Assembly: GCF_000710465.2 (NCBI RefSeq)
Contig: NZ_JAIZ01000453.1
Location: forward strand, 18,874 to 58,001
Direction of reading: 5' to 3'
Length of the DNA stretch: 39,128 bases
DNA from: Kitasatospora sp. MBT63
Lineage (GTDB): Bacteria > Actinomycetota > Actinomycetes > Streptomycetales > Streptomycetaceae
The notes beneath the pieces were generated by a model, which worked only from the letters and a program-made list of their open reading frames with translations, did no database searches and was not told the DNA's origin. Of the stretch, positions 1-7,875 are shown piece after piece. The first letter of the stretch is position 1, and every line of letters starts with the position of its first letter. The position numbers and the translations under genes were made by a program.

Positions 1-362
1 ACGGTGCGCAGCAGGGTGTCCAGGCACGGCTCCAGCAGGTCCTCGCGGTTGCGGGTGCAGACGATCACGCTGACGGCCACCTGGCCGGTACGGACGGCGG
101 ACGGCACCCGCGGCTCCTGCGCGGCCCGCAGCTGGCGGTGGGCGGCCCGGGCGACGGCCCGGGGCAGGGCCGCCGGGTCGCCGGCCGTGCCGGTGACGGT
201 GACCAGCCCGAGCGGGTGCCCGTGCCGGCGGACCAGGGCCAGCACCCGCCCGGACGGCACCGGGCGCAGCCCGCCCGGGGTGCGGAGCTCGTCCGGCCTC
301 TCGAGGTCCAGCTCGACCATCTGGGTCGGGGCGGCGACCGGCTGGAAGGTGGGTGTAGTCAT
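1..362 (-). CDS. Glycosyltransferase family 2, partial (C-terminus outside window)
   Basis: Only the first 120 codons are in the window; the gene runs off the left edge. It starts with ATG at 362, six bases after the stop of the upstream gene, so the two are probably co-translated. The N-terminal ~85 residues (VELDLERPDELRTPGGL, then RHGHPLGLVTVTGTAG) closely match the N-terminus of the neighbouring 369-1682 protein, and are followed by VAVSVIVCTRNR, the first beta strand and nucleotide-sugar motif of a GT-A family 2 fold. It is therefore a tandem paralogue of its neighbour, joining a small N-terminal domain of unknown function to a glycosyltransferase. Donor and acceptor cannot be told. The catalytic half is not visible. 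Confidence 0.8.
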   Translation of the reverse strand, partial: MTTPTFQPVAAPTQMVELDLERPDELRTPGGLRPVPSGRVLALVRRHGHPLGLVTVTGTAGDPAALPRAVARAAHRQLRAAQEPRVPSAVRTGQVAVSVIVCTRNREDLLEPCLDTLLRT

Positions 363-368
363 CACGGG

Positions 369-1682
369 CTACTCTCCGGTCCGGACACCGCGCTGGTGCC
401 AGACGCTCAACAGGTAGCAGAAGGGGCCGTACAGCAGGCCGCGGAACTCCAGCCGGCCCAGGCCCGCCATCGCGCCGGCGGCGGGCGCGCCCTGGGTGCG
501 GGTGCGGCGGGCGGCCTGCCAGCGCCAGACGCCCCGGGGCAGGTGGCGGACGATTCCGGCGAGGACCTCGGGCTGGTGCGAGATGGCGGCCGCCAGGTAG
601 GCGCCGAAGCCGACGCCGAAGTTGAAGACCTGCCTGGTCAGCGCGTCCATGGTGCGCGGGTGGGGGTGCCAGACGATGGCGTCGGGCTGGTAGGCGACGG
701 TGTGGCCGCCGCCCAGGACCCGGAAGAAGGCCAGCAGTTCCTCGCCGCCGCGGGCGGCGGTGCCGGCGCCGGTCGCGGTGTCGAATCCGCCGAGGCGGCG
801 CAGCAGGTCGGTGCGGAAGGCCATGTTGGCCCCCGATCCGAACCGGCCGACCGAGAACCGGACCAGCGGGTCCTCGGGCCGCTCGCGCAGCGACCAGCTG
901 CGGGCGGTGAAGCCCCGGGCGTAGCCGCCGTACTCCTCCAGGGCGACCTGGGCCTCGGTGTCCAGCTCGGCGGGCATCACCAGTCCGGTGACGCAGCCGA
1001 TCCGGTCGTCCGAGCGGAACGCCTCGGCCAGCGCGGACACCCACCCGGCGTCGACCACCAGGTCGTCGTCGGCGAAGGCGACCAGCTCGCCGTGGGCGGC
1101 GGCCAGGCCCCGGTTGCGGGCCCGGGCCAGGCCCGCCACCGGCTCGCGCAGGTAGCGGACCCGGCCCGGGTAGCGGGAGCGGACCAGTTGCTCGGTCGCG
1201 TCGTCGTCCGGCGCGTTGTCGACCACGATCACCTCGACCCGCGGGTGGGCGGTGCGCAGCAGCGAGTCCAGCGCCCGCGGGAGCAGGTGCGGACGGTTGC
1301 GGGTGCAGACCACCACGCTGACCGTCACCGGCTCGGTGGCCGGGCGGACGCGGCGGGTGCGGTCGGGCAGGGTTCCCCGGGTCGCCGTGGAGAGCGAGGG
1401 GACGTGCAGTTCGCGATGTGCGGCATCGACCAGCGCCCGGCACAGTGCGGCGGGGGCGCCGGCTGTTCCGGTGGCGGTGACCAGGCCGAGCGGGTGTCCG
1501 TGCAGTCGCACCAACGCCAACACGCGGCCGTCCGGGTCGGCCGGTCCGAGACCGCCGGGTGAGCGCAGCTCACCGGGCTCGTCCAGGTCCAGTTCGACTA
1601 CCCGGACGGGGGTGTAGAGCGAGTCGCGGGCGGCAAGGCAGGGGCAGGCAGCTGCGGTGCGCCGGTCGGAGCCATTCATCAT
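369..1682 (-). CDS. Glycosyltransferase family 2 with N-terminal extension
   Basis: A 437-residue cytoplasmic glycosyltransferase, probably for a surface or secreted polysaccharide. Residues ~25-110 form an N-terminal domain shared with the next gene downstream. The GT-A domain starts near residue 117 with VTVSVVVCTRNRP, continues through VIVVDNAPDD, and has ARNRGLAAAHGELVAFADDD, where the DDD is the metal and nucleotide-sugar site. The acceptor part carries FGSGANMAFR and GEELLAFFR. Start: tandem ATG codons at 1682 and 1679; the first overlaps the stop of the upstream gene as ATGA, which indicates translational coupling. No membrane segment is obvious apart from a weakly hydrophobic C-terminus (LLYGPFCYLLSVWHQRG). 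It is the middle gene of a three-gene glycosyltransferase operon. The sugar substrate is unknown. Confidence 0.88.
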   Translation of the reverse strand: MMNGSDRRTAAACPCLAARDSLYTPVRVVELDLDEPGELRSPGGLGPADPDGRVLALVRLHGHPLGLVTATGTAGAPAALCRALVDAAHRELHVPSLSTATRGTLPDRTRRVRPATEPVTVSVVVCTRNRPHLLPRALDSLLRTAHPRVEVIVVDNAPDDDATEQLVRSRYPGRVRYLREPVAGLARARNRGLAAAHGELVAFADDDLVVDAGWVSALAEAFRSDDRIGCVTGLVMPAELDTEAQVALEEYGGYARGFTARSWSLRERPEDPLVRFSVGRFGSGANMAFRTDLLRRLGGFDTATGAGTAARGGEELLAFFRVLGGGHTVAYQPDAIVWHPHPRTMDALTRQVFNFGVGFGAYLAAAISHQPEVLAGIVRHLPRGVWRWQAARRTRTQGAPAAGAMAGLGRLEFRGLLYGPFCYLLSVWHQRGVRTGE

Positions 1683-2509
1683 CGCTCCCCTGCGGAGGCG
1701 GGCGTCGCCGCCCTGGCGCCGGGACGTTCGGCGATCAGGGTGCGCAGCACCCGCTTGCCGTCGGAGACGGCGTGCAGGTGCGAGCGCCCGTTTCGGCGGG
1801 GGAGTTCGAGGCTCGGGACCTCGGCGAGGCGGAGGCCCGAGCGGAGGGCGTGCGCGACCATCTCGGCCTCGATCTCGAAGCCGGAGGAGCGCAGGTCGAG
1901 TTCGTCCAGGAAGCTGCGCCGGAAGGCGCAGAAGCCGTAGCAGAGGTCGGTCAGGTGGGCGCCGTAGAGCCGGTTGACCACGGCGAGCAGCGCCCGGTTG
2001 CCGAGCGACCTGACCCGGGTGAAGTCCAGCGAGCCGCCGCCGGCGATGCAGCGCGAGCCCTTGACGAAGTCGTAGCCGTTGGCGAGGAAGTGCAGGTAGT
2101 GCGGGATCTCACCGGGCCACATCGAGCCGTCGGCGTCCATCATCACGATGAACTCGCCCTCGGCGGCCGCGAAGCCGGTGCGCAGCGCGTTGCCCTTGCC
2201 GGGGCCGCTCTGGTCCACGTGGCGGACGGTCGGCAGGCAGTGCTTGGCCATCGAGACGGTGGCGTCGCTGGAGTCGCCGTCGACCAGGATCACCTCGTCG
2301 ACGCAGCGCGGGATCTGCTCGAACACCCAGGGGATGTTGCGGGCCTCGTTGTGCGCGGGGACGACCAGGCTGACGCTGTGCGCGGTGGAGAAGTCGGTCG
2401 CCCGGCGCATGGGTGGCCGTACCGTGGCGCGGTCGCCGGCGCGGCGCATCGGACGACCGTCGCGGTCGGGGTACGGAAGAACGTTGTCAGGAGGCAGCGT
2501 GGTGCTCAT
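1679..2509 (-). CDS. Glycosyltransferase family 2, dolichyl-phosphate-mannose-synthase-like
   Basis: A 276-residue GT-A glycosyltransferase resembling polyprenyl-phosphate sugar synthases. Visible motifs are SLVVPAHNEARNIPWV (first strand), VILVDGDSSD, GKGNALRTGFAAAEG and MMDADGSM, the last holding the DxD-type metal site. A family-typical FTRVRSLGNRALLAVVNRLYG stretch is followed by TDLCYGFCAFRR and FEIEAEM. Unlike many DPM1-like enzymes it has no C-terminal membrane helices; it ends with a short basic tail. ATG at 2509 has an AGGGA ribosome site 9 bases upstream. It is the first gene of the cluster, and its stop overlaps the next start by four bases. A likely role is making a lipid-linked sugar donor, or adding one sugar, for the polymer handled by the two downstream enzymes; that part is inference. 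Confidence 0.9.
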   Translation of the reverse strand: MSTTLPPDNVLPYPDRDGRPMRRAGDRATVRPPMRRATDFSTAHSVSLVVPAHNEARNIPWVFEQIPRCVDEVILVDGDSSDATVSMAKHCLPTVRHVDQSGPGKGNALRTGFAAAEGEFIVMMDADGSMWPGEIPHYLHFLANGYDFVKGSRCIAGGGSLDFTRVRSLGNRALLAVVNRLYGAHLTDLCYGFCAFRRSFLDELDLRSSGFEIEAEMVAHALRSGLRLAEVPSLELPRRNGRSHLHAVSDGKRVLRTLIAERPGARAATPASAGER

Positions 2510-2897
2510 CGAGGGCAGTCCCTAAGAAGGCCACCGGGCACACAGAGGCCCGGCACGCGGGTACCTGGCGGGGCGTCGAGAAGCCCCGAACGGGGAACGG
2601 AGACGGGTCGCGGCGCTGCGGGCTGCTTCGTACGAACTCCCCCGAAGCCCCTCACAGACGTGCCGGCCGATCTCGGGCGCCGAAGCGCCGACACGAACAG
2701 CAACTGGCGAAATGTACGTCCGCCGTGAGGCGGTGCCAGAGCCCCATCACATCAGCACGGATGCGGCGCGTCAAGGGGATATGTCCGTATTTCATAAGAT
2801 TGCCGGGTATCGACCACTCTCGGTCACCACTCCCCGGGCCACCGCACGGCCGCCCTACGGGCTCCCCCGCGGACCCGCCCGGACCGGCGGCCGGCCC
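2510..2897. other. 388-bp intergenic region upstream of the glycosyltransferase operon
   Basis: No credible gene lies here. It holds a minus-strand promoter (2746-2774), giving a leader of about 230 nt to the ATG at 2509. Within that leader a short hairpin at 2676-2689 has a 5-bp GC stem and a UUCG loop when read on the minus strand. The right end, after the stop of the GGDEF-EAL gene, contains GC-rich inverted segments that may end transcription, but no clean terminator can be drawn. Confidence 0.6.
2746..2774 (-). promoter_or_regulatory. Vegetative-type promoter of the glycosyltransferase operon
   Basis: Reading the minus strand, TTGACG (2769-2774) is followed after 17 bp by TGTGAT (2746-2751). 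This fits the streptomycete HrdB consensus (TTGAC, 17 bp, TANNNT-like) at five of six and four of six positions. Transcription would start near 2739, leaving a long leader of about 230 nt. The surrounding stretch (about 2760-2810) is the most AT-rich part of the gap. Confidence 0.55.
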
Positions 2898-5033
2898 TCA
2901 GTTCTCGCGCGCGAAGTCCGCCGCGGGGAGGTTGACCTCGGCGATCCGGCGGGCGATCTCACCCGGCCGCACCGGGCGGCCGAAGTGCCAGCCCTGCGCC
3001 CAGTCGCAGCCCATCAGCCGCAGCCGCTCCGCGTCCGCCCGGCTCTCCACGCCCTCGGCGGTGACGGTCAGGCCGAGCGTGTGGGCCAGCGAGACCAGGC
3101 CGCTGACGATCCGCCAGCCCAGGTGGGTGTCCTTGGCCGGGTCGTGCAGGTCGCCGACGAAGGACCCGGCGATCTTCAGCCCGGAGACCGGCAGATCGCG
3201 CAGGTACGCCAAGTTGGACCAGCCGGTACCGAAGTCGTCGACGGCGAGCGAGACGCCCATGTCGACCACCGCGTGCAGCGCCTTGAGCGCCTCGTCCTCG
3301 GGCCCGACCACGGTCGACTCGGTGATCTCCAGCTGCAGCATCGCCGGGTCGAGCCCGGTGCTGCGCAGGATCCGGTCGATGTCCCCGACCAGACCGGCGT
3401 TGCGGGCCTGACGGACCGCCAGGTTGACGCTCAGCTTGGGCGCCCGCTCGCCGAACCTGGCCACCCAGTCCGCGGCCTGACCGCAGGACTGCTCCATCAC
3501 CCAGCGCCCGAGCGGCATGATCAGGCCGGTCTCCTCGGCCACCCCGACGAACTCCTCCGGGCCCAGTACGCCGAGCTGCGGGTGGCGCCAGCGCACCAGC
3601 GCCTCGACCGCCACCAGCGAACCGGAGGCCAGGTCGACCATCGGCTGGTAGTCGATGAAGAACTCGCCCCGGTCCAGCGCCGAGGGCATCCGCACCGACA
3701 CCGCGTAGCGGCTGACCGCCCGGGCGTTCTCCTTCGGGTCGAACAGCGTCCACCGGCCGCGGCCGGCCTCCTTGGCCCGGTACAGCGTGAGATCGGCGGC
3801 GCGCACCGCCGCTCCCGGCGTGGTGGTGGCGATCCGCCGCTCCAGCACGCCGACGCTGGCGCCGACGGCCAGCTTGTGGTCGCCGATCAGCACCGGCTTG
3901 GCCAGCGCGGCGAGCACCGTCTTGGCGGCGGCGACCGCCTCCTGCTCACCCCGGCAGTTCTCCAGCAGCACCACGAACTCGTCGCCGCCGAGCCGGGCGA
4001 CCATGTGCCCGAGCGGGGTGAGGGCGGCGTCCAGCCGGGCCGCGACAGCGGTCAGCAGCTGATCGCCCATGTCGTGGCCCAGGCTGTCGTTGACCACCTT
4101 GAACCCGTCCAGGTCGACGTAGCACAGCCCGAACCGGGCACCTGGCTCCGGATCCTCGAACAGGTCGTCCAGGCGTTCGAAGAAGGCCGCCCGGTTGGGC
4201 AGCCCGGTCAGCGGGTCGTGGGTGGCCTGGTGGCGCAGCCGCTCCTGCAGCCGGTAGCGGTCGGTGATGTCCTCCAGCATCGCCACCTGGTACTGCGGCA
4301 CGCCGTCGTCGTCGCGGATCAGCGACACCGTCAGGTGGGTCCACACCACCTCGCCGTCGTGCCGGTAGTACGGCTTGTCGAACTGGAAGTAGTCCCGCTT
4401 GCCGCTGATCAGCTCCTCGTACGCCTCCCAGACGCCCGGGGTGTCCTCGGGGTGCACCAGGTCGTTCACCCGGCGGCCGCGCATGTCCTCGGGGCCGGCG
4501 CCGAAGATCTCCTGCAGCGCCCGGTTGACGGCCAGGATGTTGCCCTCGGTGTCGCCGAGGCCGATCCCGATCGCGGCGCTCTCGAACAGCGCCCGGAACC
4601 GGGCCTCGGAGGAGCGCAGCGCCCGCTCGACCTCCTGCCGGGCGGTGTCCGCCGCCAGCCGGATGGCCTCCTGCTCGCGCAGCGTCCGCTCGCGCAGCGC
4701 CGCCGCCCAGCCGGCCGCGAAGGCGCCGCACAGCGCCGGGCCGCGCCCGTCGCGGACCGGGTACCGCTGGAGCAGGACCACCGCGTCGGCGAGCACCGCC
4801 GGGTCGGTGAAGTGCGAGTCGACCAGCATCGCGCCGGCCTGCTCGGCGAGCCGGGCGTCGAACTCCTCGTCCTGCCGGGCGCGGTGCAGCAGGTCGGCGC
4901 TGCGGCCGGCCAGCCGGCTCAGGGTGCCGGGGTGGACGGCACTGCCGTGGCCCGCCCGCAGCAGCCCGGCCCAGGCGTCGTGGAACTCCGCCGCGCGGCC
5001 GTCGGGGTCGTCCTGCGACAGCCCCTCGCTCAC
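2898..5033 (-). CDS. Cyclic di-GMP enzyme, PAS-GGDEF-EAL
   Basis: A 711-residue soluble protein. Residues 1-140 are helical and unassigned; a PAS domain spans ~143-262 (ending VAMLEDITDRYRLQERL), GGDEF ~268-432 and EAL ~440-695. The diguanylate cyclase motif ARLGGDEF (347-353) is intact, but the residues preceding it (PLGH) are not an RxxD inhibitory site. The phosphodiesterase half keeps EALVRW (477), NLAVRQ, LEITES, DDFGTG and AEGVES, with QGWHF in place of the usual QGYLF and LKIAGSF for LKIDRSF. Both activities look possible, as in other streptomycete tandem enzymes acting on cyclic di-GMP to control development. Start: GTG at 5033 overlaps the stop of the methyltransferase gene as GTGA; a longer reading to 5111 is less likely. 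No membrane segment is seen, so the PAS domain probably senses a cytoplasmic signal. Confidence 0.93.
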   Translation of the reverse strand: MSEGLSQDDPDGRAAEFHDAWAGLLRAGHGSAVHPGTLSRLAGRSADLLHRARQDEEFDARLAEQAGAMLVDSHFTDPAVLADAVVLLQRYPVRDGRGPALCGAFAAGWAAALRERTLREQEAIRLAADTARQEVERALRSSEARFRALFESAAIGIGLGDTEGNILAVNRALQEIFGAGPEDMRGRRVNDLVHPEDTPGVWEAYEELISGKRDYFQFDKPYYRHDGEVVWTHLTVSLIRDDDGVPQYQVAMLEDITDRYRLQERLRHQATHDPLTGLPNRAAFFERLDDLFEDPEPGARFGLCYVDLDGFKVVNDSLGHDMGDQLLTAVAARLDAALTPLGHMVARLGGDEFVVLLENCRGEQEAVAAAKTVLAALAKPVLIGDHKLAVGASVGVLERRIATTTPGAAVRAADLTLYRAKEAGRGRWTLFDPKENARAVSRYAVSVRMPSALDRGEFFIDYQPMVDLASGSLVAVEALVRWRHPQLGVLGPEEFVGVAEETGLIMPLGRWVMEQSCGQAADWVARFGERAPKLSVNLAVRQARNAGLVGDIDRILRSTGLDPAMLQLEITESTVVGPEDEALKALHAVVDMGVSLAVDDFGTGWSNLAYLRDLPVSGLKIAGSFVGDLHDPAKDTHLGWRIVSGLVSLAHTLGLTVTAEGVESRADAERLRLMGCDWAQGWHFGRPVRPGEIARRIAEVNLPAADFAREN

Positions 5034-5836
5034 GGCAGGCGTCCGACGCCGGCCGCGCCGGTCATCCGCTCGGGGTGGGCGCCGACCGCCTCGGGCCGGT
5101 CCGGCCGCCACTCGGGGAGGAAGACGACCCCCGGCTCCAGCAGCTCGAACCCCTCGAAGAACCCGGTGATCCGTTCCAGTGACCGCATGGTCAGCGGCGT
5201 CGGGGTGCGCTTGTACAGGTCCTGGTGGGAGCCGGCCTGGTCGGGGCGGCCCTCCAGCGAGGCGTGGCAGATCACCAGGGCGCTGCCGGGCGGGAGGGCG
5301 TCCCGCAGCCGGGCGACCAGCTTCTCCGGCTCGTCCTCGTCCTTGACGAAGTGCAGGACCGCCACCAGCAGCAGCACCACCGGCTCGCCCGGGGCGAGCA
5401 GCTCGGCCACCTCGGGCCGGGAGAGCAGGTCGGGGACGTCCCGCAGGTCGGCCTCGACCACCGAGCAGAGCTCGTCGTCCTTGAGGATCAGCCGGCTGTG
5501 CGCGACCGCCACCGGGTCGTGGTCGACGTACACCACCCGGGCCTCGGGCCGGATCGCCCGGGCGATCTCGTGCACCGGGCCGAAGGTGGGGATGCCCGAG
5601 CCGATGTCCAGGAACCGGGTGTGGCCCTGCTCGGCGAGGTACTCCACCGAACGGCGCAGGAAGGCCCGGTTGGCGCGCATGATCTGCGGAAGGTCGGGCC
5701 AGAGCTCCATGGCCTTGCGGGCCATCTCACGGTCGGCCTCGAAGTTGTGCGAGCCGCCCAGGTAGTAGTCGTAGACCCGGGCCGCGTTGGGCTTGTCGAG
5801 ATCCGTTCCGGCGGGCACCCAGTTCGGTCGCCGCAT
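5030..5836 (-). CDS. SAM-dependent methyltransferase (DUF574 / Methyltransf_19 family)
   Basis: A 268-residue protein typical of the actinobacterial S-adenosylmethionine methyltransferase family. The family signature at the N-terminus is visible (NWVPAGTDLDKPNAARVYDY, then LGGSHNFEADRE), followed by the SAM-binding motif FLDIGSGIPT (75-84), the acidic VVYVDHDPVAVAHSR and LLLVAVLHFVKDED. ATG at 5836 has GGAAGGGG seven bases upstream; an in-frame extension to 6043 has no support. These proteins are abundant in Streptomyces and their substrates are mostly unknown. The stop overlaps the start of the GGDEF-EAL gene by four bases, so the two are co-translated and may share a regulatory role, which is inference. 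The upstream region is AT-rich and carries a direct repeat (5880-5902). Confidence 0.9.
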   Translation of the reverse strand: MRRPNWVPAGTDLDKPNAARVYDYYLGGSHNFEADREMARKAMELWPDLPQIMRANRAFLRRSVEYLAEQGHTRFLDIGSGIPTFGPVHEIARAIRPEARVVYVDHDPVAVAHSRLILKDDELCSVVEADLRDVPDLLSRPEVAELLAPGEPVVLLLVAVLHFVKDEDEPEKLVARLRDALPPGSALVICHASLEGRPDQAGSHQDLYKRTPTPLTMRSLERITGFFEGFELLEPGVVFLPEWRPDRPEAVGAHPERMTGAAGVGRLP

Positions 5837-5879
5837 CACGGCACCCCTTCCGCAAGGGAAAAAGACAACAGGCCATAAA

Positions 5880-5902
5880 GATCTTCCTATCATCCGATCT
5901 TC
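5880..5902 (-). promoter_or_regulatory. Direct repeat upstream of the methyltransferase/c-di-GMP operon
   Basis: GATCTTC occurs at 5880-5886 and again at 5896-5902, a 16-bp period, in the AT-rich part of the divergent gap between the methyltransferase (start 5836) and the GH15 gene (start 6043). Spacing and position would suit a regulator that binds direct repeats. No binding protein can be named. Confidence 0.3.
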
Positions 5903-6042
5903 TTTGCAAGTGGAGTCTTCCGCTTCGGCGCGTCGCACCCGCACCACCCGGCACCGCCAAGGGGCCGCACCCGGCACGGCGCGCGACCGGGCCCCGGCGC
6001 GTACCCGGCGCGCGGCGCCCACCGGACGGACAATGGGGTGCA

Positions 6043-7809
6043 ATGGCCGGACGCATCGAGGACTACGCCCTCATCGGTGACCTCCAGACCGCCGCCCTGG
6101 TGGGCAGGGACGGTTCGGTCGACTGGCTCTGCCTGCCCCGGTTCGACTCCCCCGCCTGCTTCGCCGGACTCCTCGGCGACGCCCGGCACGGCGCCTGGCG
6201 GCTCGCCCCGACGGCCGGCGGCACCTGCACCGCCCGCCGCTACCGCCCGGACAGCCTGGTCCTGGAGACCGACTGGGAGACACCCCAAGGAGCGGTACGG
6301 GTCACCGACTTCATGCCGCACCGGGACCGCGTCCCCCAGCTGATCCGGATCGTCGAGGGCCTGCGCGGCAGCGTCCCGGTCCGCGCCGAACTACGGCTGC
6401 GCTTCAACCACGGCCGGGTCGCCCCCTGGGTCCGGCGCACCGAACGCCACCGGGTCGCCGTCGCCGGCCCCGACTCCGCCTGGCTCCGGGTCCCGCCCGG
6501 GGTGCACACCTTCGGCCAGGACGGCGCCACCCTCTCGGAGTTCACCGTACGGGCCGCCGAACAGGTGCCGTTCGTCCTCACCTGGCAACCCTCCCACCAG
6601 CACATCCCACCCCGCACCGACCCCGCACAGGCACTGGAGCGGACCGTCGCCGGCTGGCACGACTGGGCGGCCAGCTGCCGCTACACCGGCGAGTGGCGGG
6701 ACGCCGTCCTGCGCTCCCTGATCACCCTCAAGGCCCTCGCCTACGAACCCACCGGCGGCATCGTCGCCGCCCCCACCGCATCCCTGCCCGAACAGATCGG
6801 CGGCGAACGCAACTGGGACTACCGCTTCTGCTGGCTGCGGGACTCCAGCATGACCCTGGCCGCCCTGCTGCGCAGCGGGTTCCGCGAGGAGGCCGCCGCC
6901 TGGCGCAAGTGGCTGCTGCGGGCCATCGCCGGCGACCCCGGCGACCTGCAGACGGTGTACGGCGTGGCCGGCGAGCGCGGCCTGCCCGAGACGGTCGCCG
7001 GCTGGCTCCCCGGCTACCGCGGCTCCACCCCGGTCCGGTTCGGCAACGCCGCCGTGCACCAGCTCCAACTCGACGTCTACGGCGAGGTGGTGGACACCCT
7101 GCACCTCGCCCTGCTGGCCGGGATCCCGATGGAACGGCAGGTCTGGAGCCTGCTGAGGAGCCTGATGAGCTACCTGGAACAGCACTGGAGCGAACCGGAC
7201 GAGGGACTCTGGGAGGTCCGGCGCGGCCGGCGCCACTTCGTCCACTCCAAGGTGATGTCCTGGGTCGCCGCCGACCGCGCCGTCCGGATGGCCGAGAGCA
7301 CCGGACTGCCCGCCCCCGTCGACCGCTGGCGCGCCATGCGCGACAAGATCCACGCCGACGTCTGCGCCAACGGCTACCACCGGGGCCGCGGCGTCTTCGT
7401 CCAGCACTACGGCGGCACCGACCTGGACGCCGCCACCCTGTTCATCGTCAAGACCGGCTTCCTCCCGCCGGACGACCGCCGGGTGATCCGCACCGTGGAA
7501 GCCGTCCGCAGCGAACTGGACCACGGCGGCTTCGTCCGCCGCTACTCCACCGGCCCCGACGCCGACGGCATGCCCGGCACCGAAGGCGCATTCCTGGCCT
7601 GCTCGTTCTGGCTCGCCGACGCCCTGGCCGCGATCGGCCGCCGGGACGAGGCCCGCGAACTGTTCGCCCGGGTGGTCGCCCTCGGCAACGACCTCGGGCT
7701 GCTCTCCGAACAGTGGGACCCGCTGGAGAAGCTCCAACTCGGCAACACCCCCCAGGCGTTCACCCATGTCGCGCTGGTCAACTCGGCCTTCGTGCTGTCC
7801 GGCGCCTGA
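6043..7809 (+). CDS. Glycoside hydrolase family 15 (trehalase/glucoamylase-like)
   Basis: A 588-residue cytoplasmic enzyme, the usual length for actinobacterial GH15 proteins. The N-terminal trehalase-like domain is clear (RIEDYALIGDLQTAALVGRD, DWLCLPRFDSPACFAGLLGD). The (alpha/alpha)6 barrel contains GGERNWDYRFCWLRD (253-267), which shapes the active site, and the C-terminal LSEQWDP (554-560), whose glutamate is expected to be catalytic. It hydrolyses an alpha-linked glucose compound with inversion; in actinobacteria such proteins are either alpha,alpha-trehalases or glucan 1,4-alpha-glucosidases, and the sequence alone does not separate them. There is no signal peptide. ATG 6043 is preceded closely by GGGG, and GGACGGA lies 12 bases upstream, so the ribosome site is weak. 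The winged-helix gene follows after 66 bp. Confidence 0.93.
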   Translation: MAGRIEDYALIGDLQTAALVGRDGSVDWLCLPRFDSPACFAGLLGDARHGAWRLAPTAGGTCTARRYRPDSLVLETDWETPQGAVRVTDFMPHRDRVPQLIRIVEGLRGSVPVRAELRLRFNHGRVAPWVRRTERHRVAVAGPDSAWLRVPPGVHTFGQDGATLSEFTVRAAEQVPFVLTWQPSHQHIPPRTDPAQALERTVAGWHDWAASCRYTGEWRDAVLRSLITLKALAYEPTGGIVAAPTASLPEQIGGERNWDYRFCWLRDSSMTLAALLRSGFREEAAAWRKWLLRAIAGDPGDLQTVYGVAGERGLPETVAGWLPGYRGSTPVRFGNAAVHQLQLDVYGEVVDTLHLALLAGIPMERQVWSLLRSLMSYLEQHWSEPDEGLWEVRRGRRHFVHSKVMSWVAADRAVRMAESTGLPAPVDRWRAMRDKIHADVCANGYHRGRGVFVQHYGGTDLDAATLFIVKTGFLPPDDRRVIRTVEAVRSELDHGGFVRRYSTGPDADGMPGTEGAFLACSFWLADALAAIGRRDEARELFARVVALGNDLGLLSEQWDPLEKLQLGNTPQAFTHVALVNSAFVLSGA

Positions 7810-7875
7810 CCGGGCACACTGGACCTCCGCCACCGGCCCGACGGCCCGGCCCGCACCCCCAGCCCGGAGGCCCGG

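Noticed and set aside
2712-5765. Plus-strand open frame of 1017 codons opposite the GGDEF-EAL and methyltransferase genes
   Set aside because: High-GC shadow frame: its residues are Arg/Gly/Val/Pro-rich with no motif, while the opposite strand encodes complete known domains.
5837-6043. N-terminal extension of the methyltransferase to 6043
   Set aside because: The family signature starts right after ATG 5836, which has a good ribosome site; the extension is basic, motif-free and covers an AT-rich promoter-like gap.
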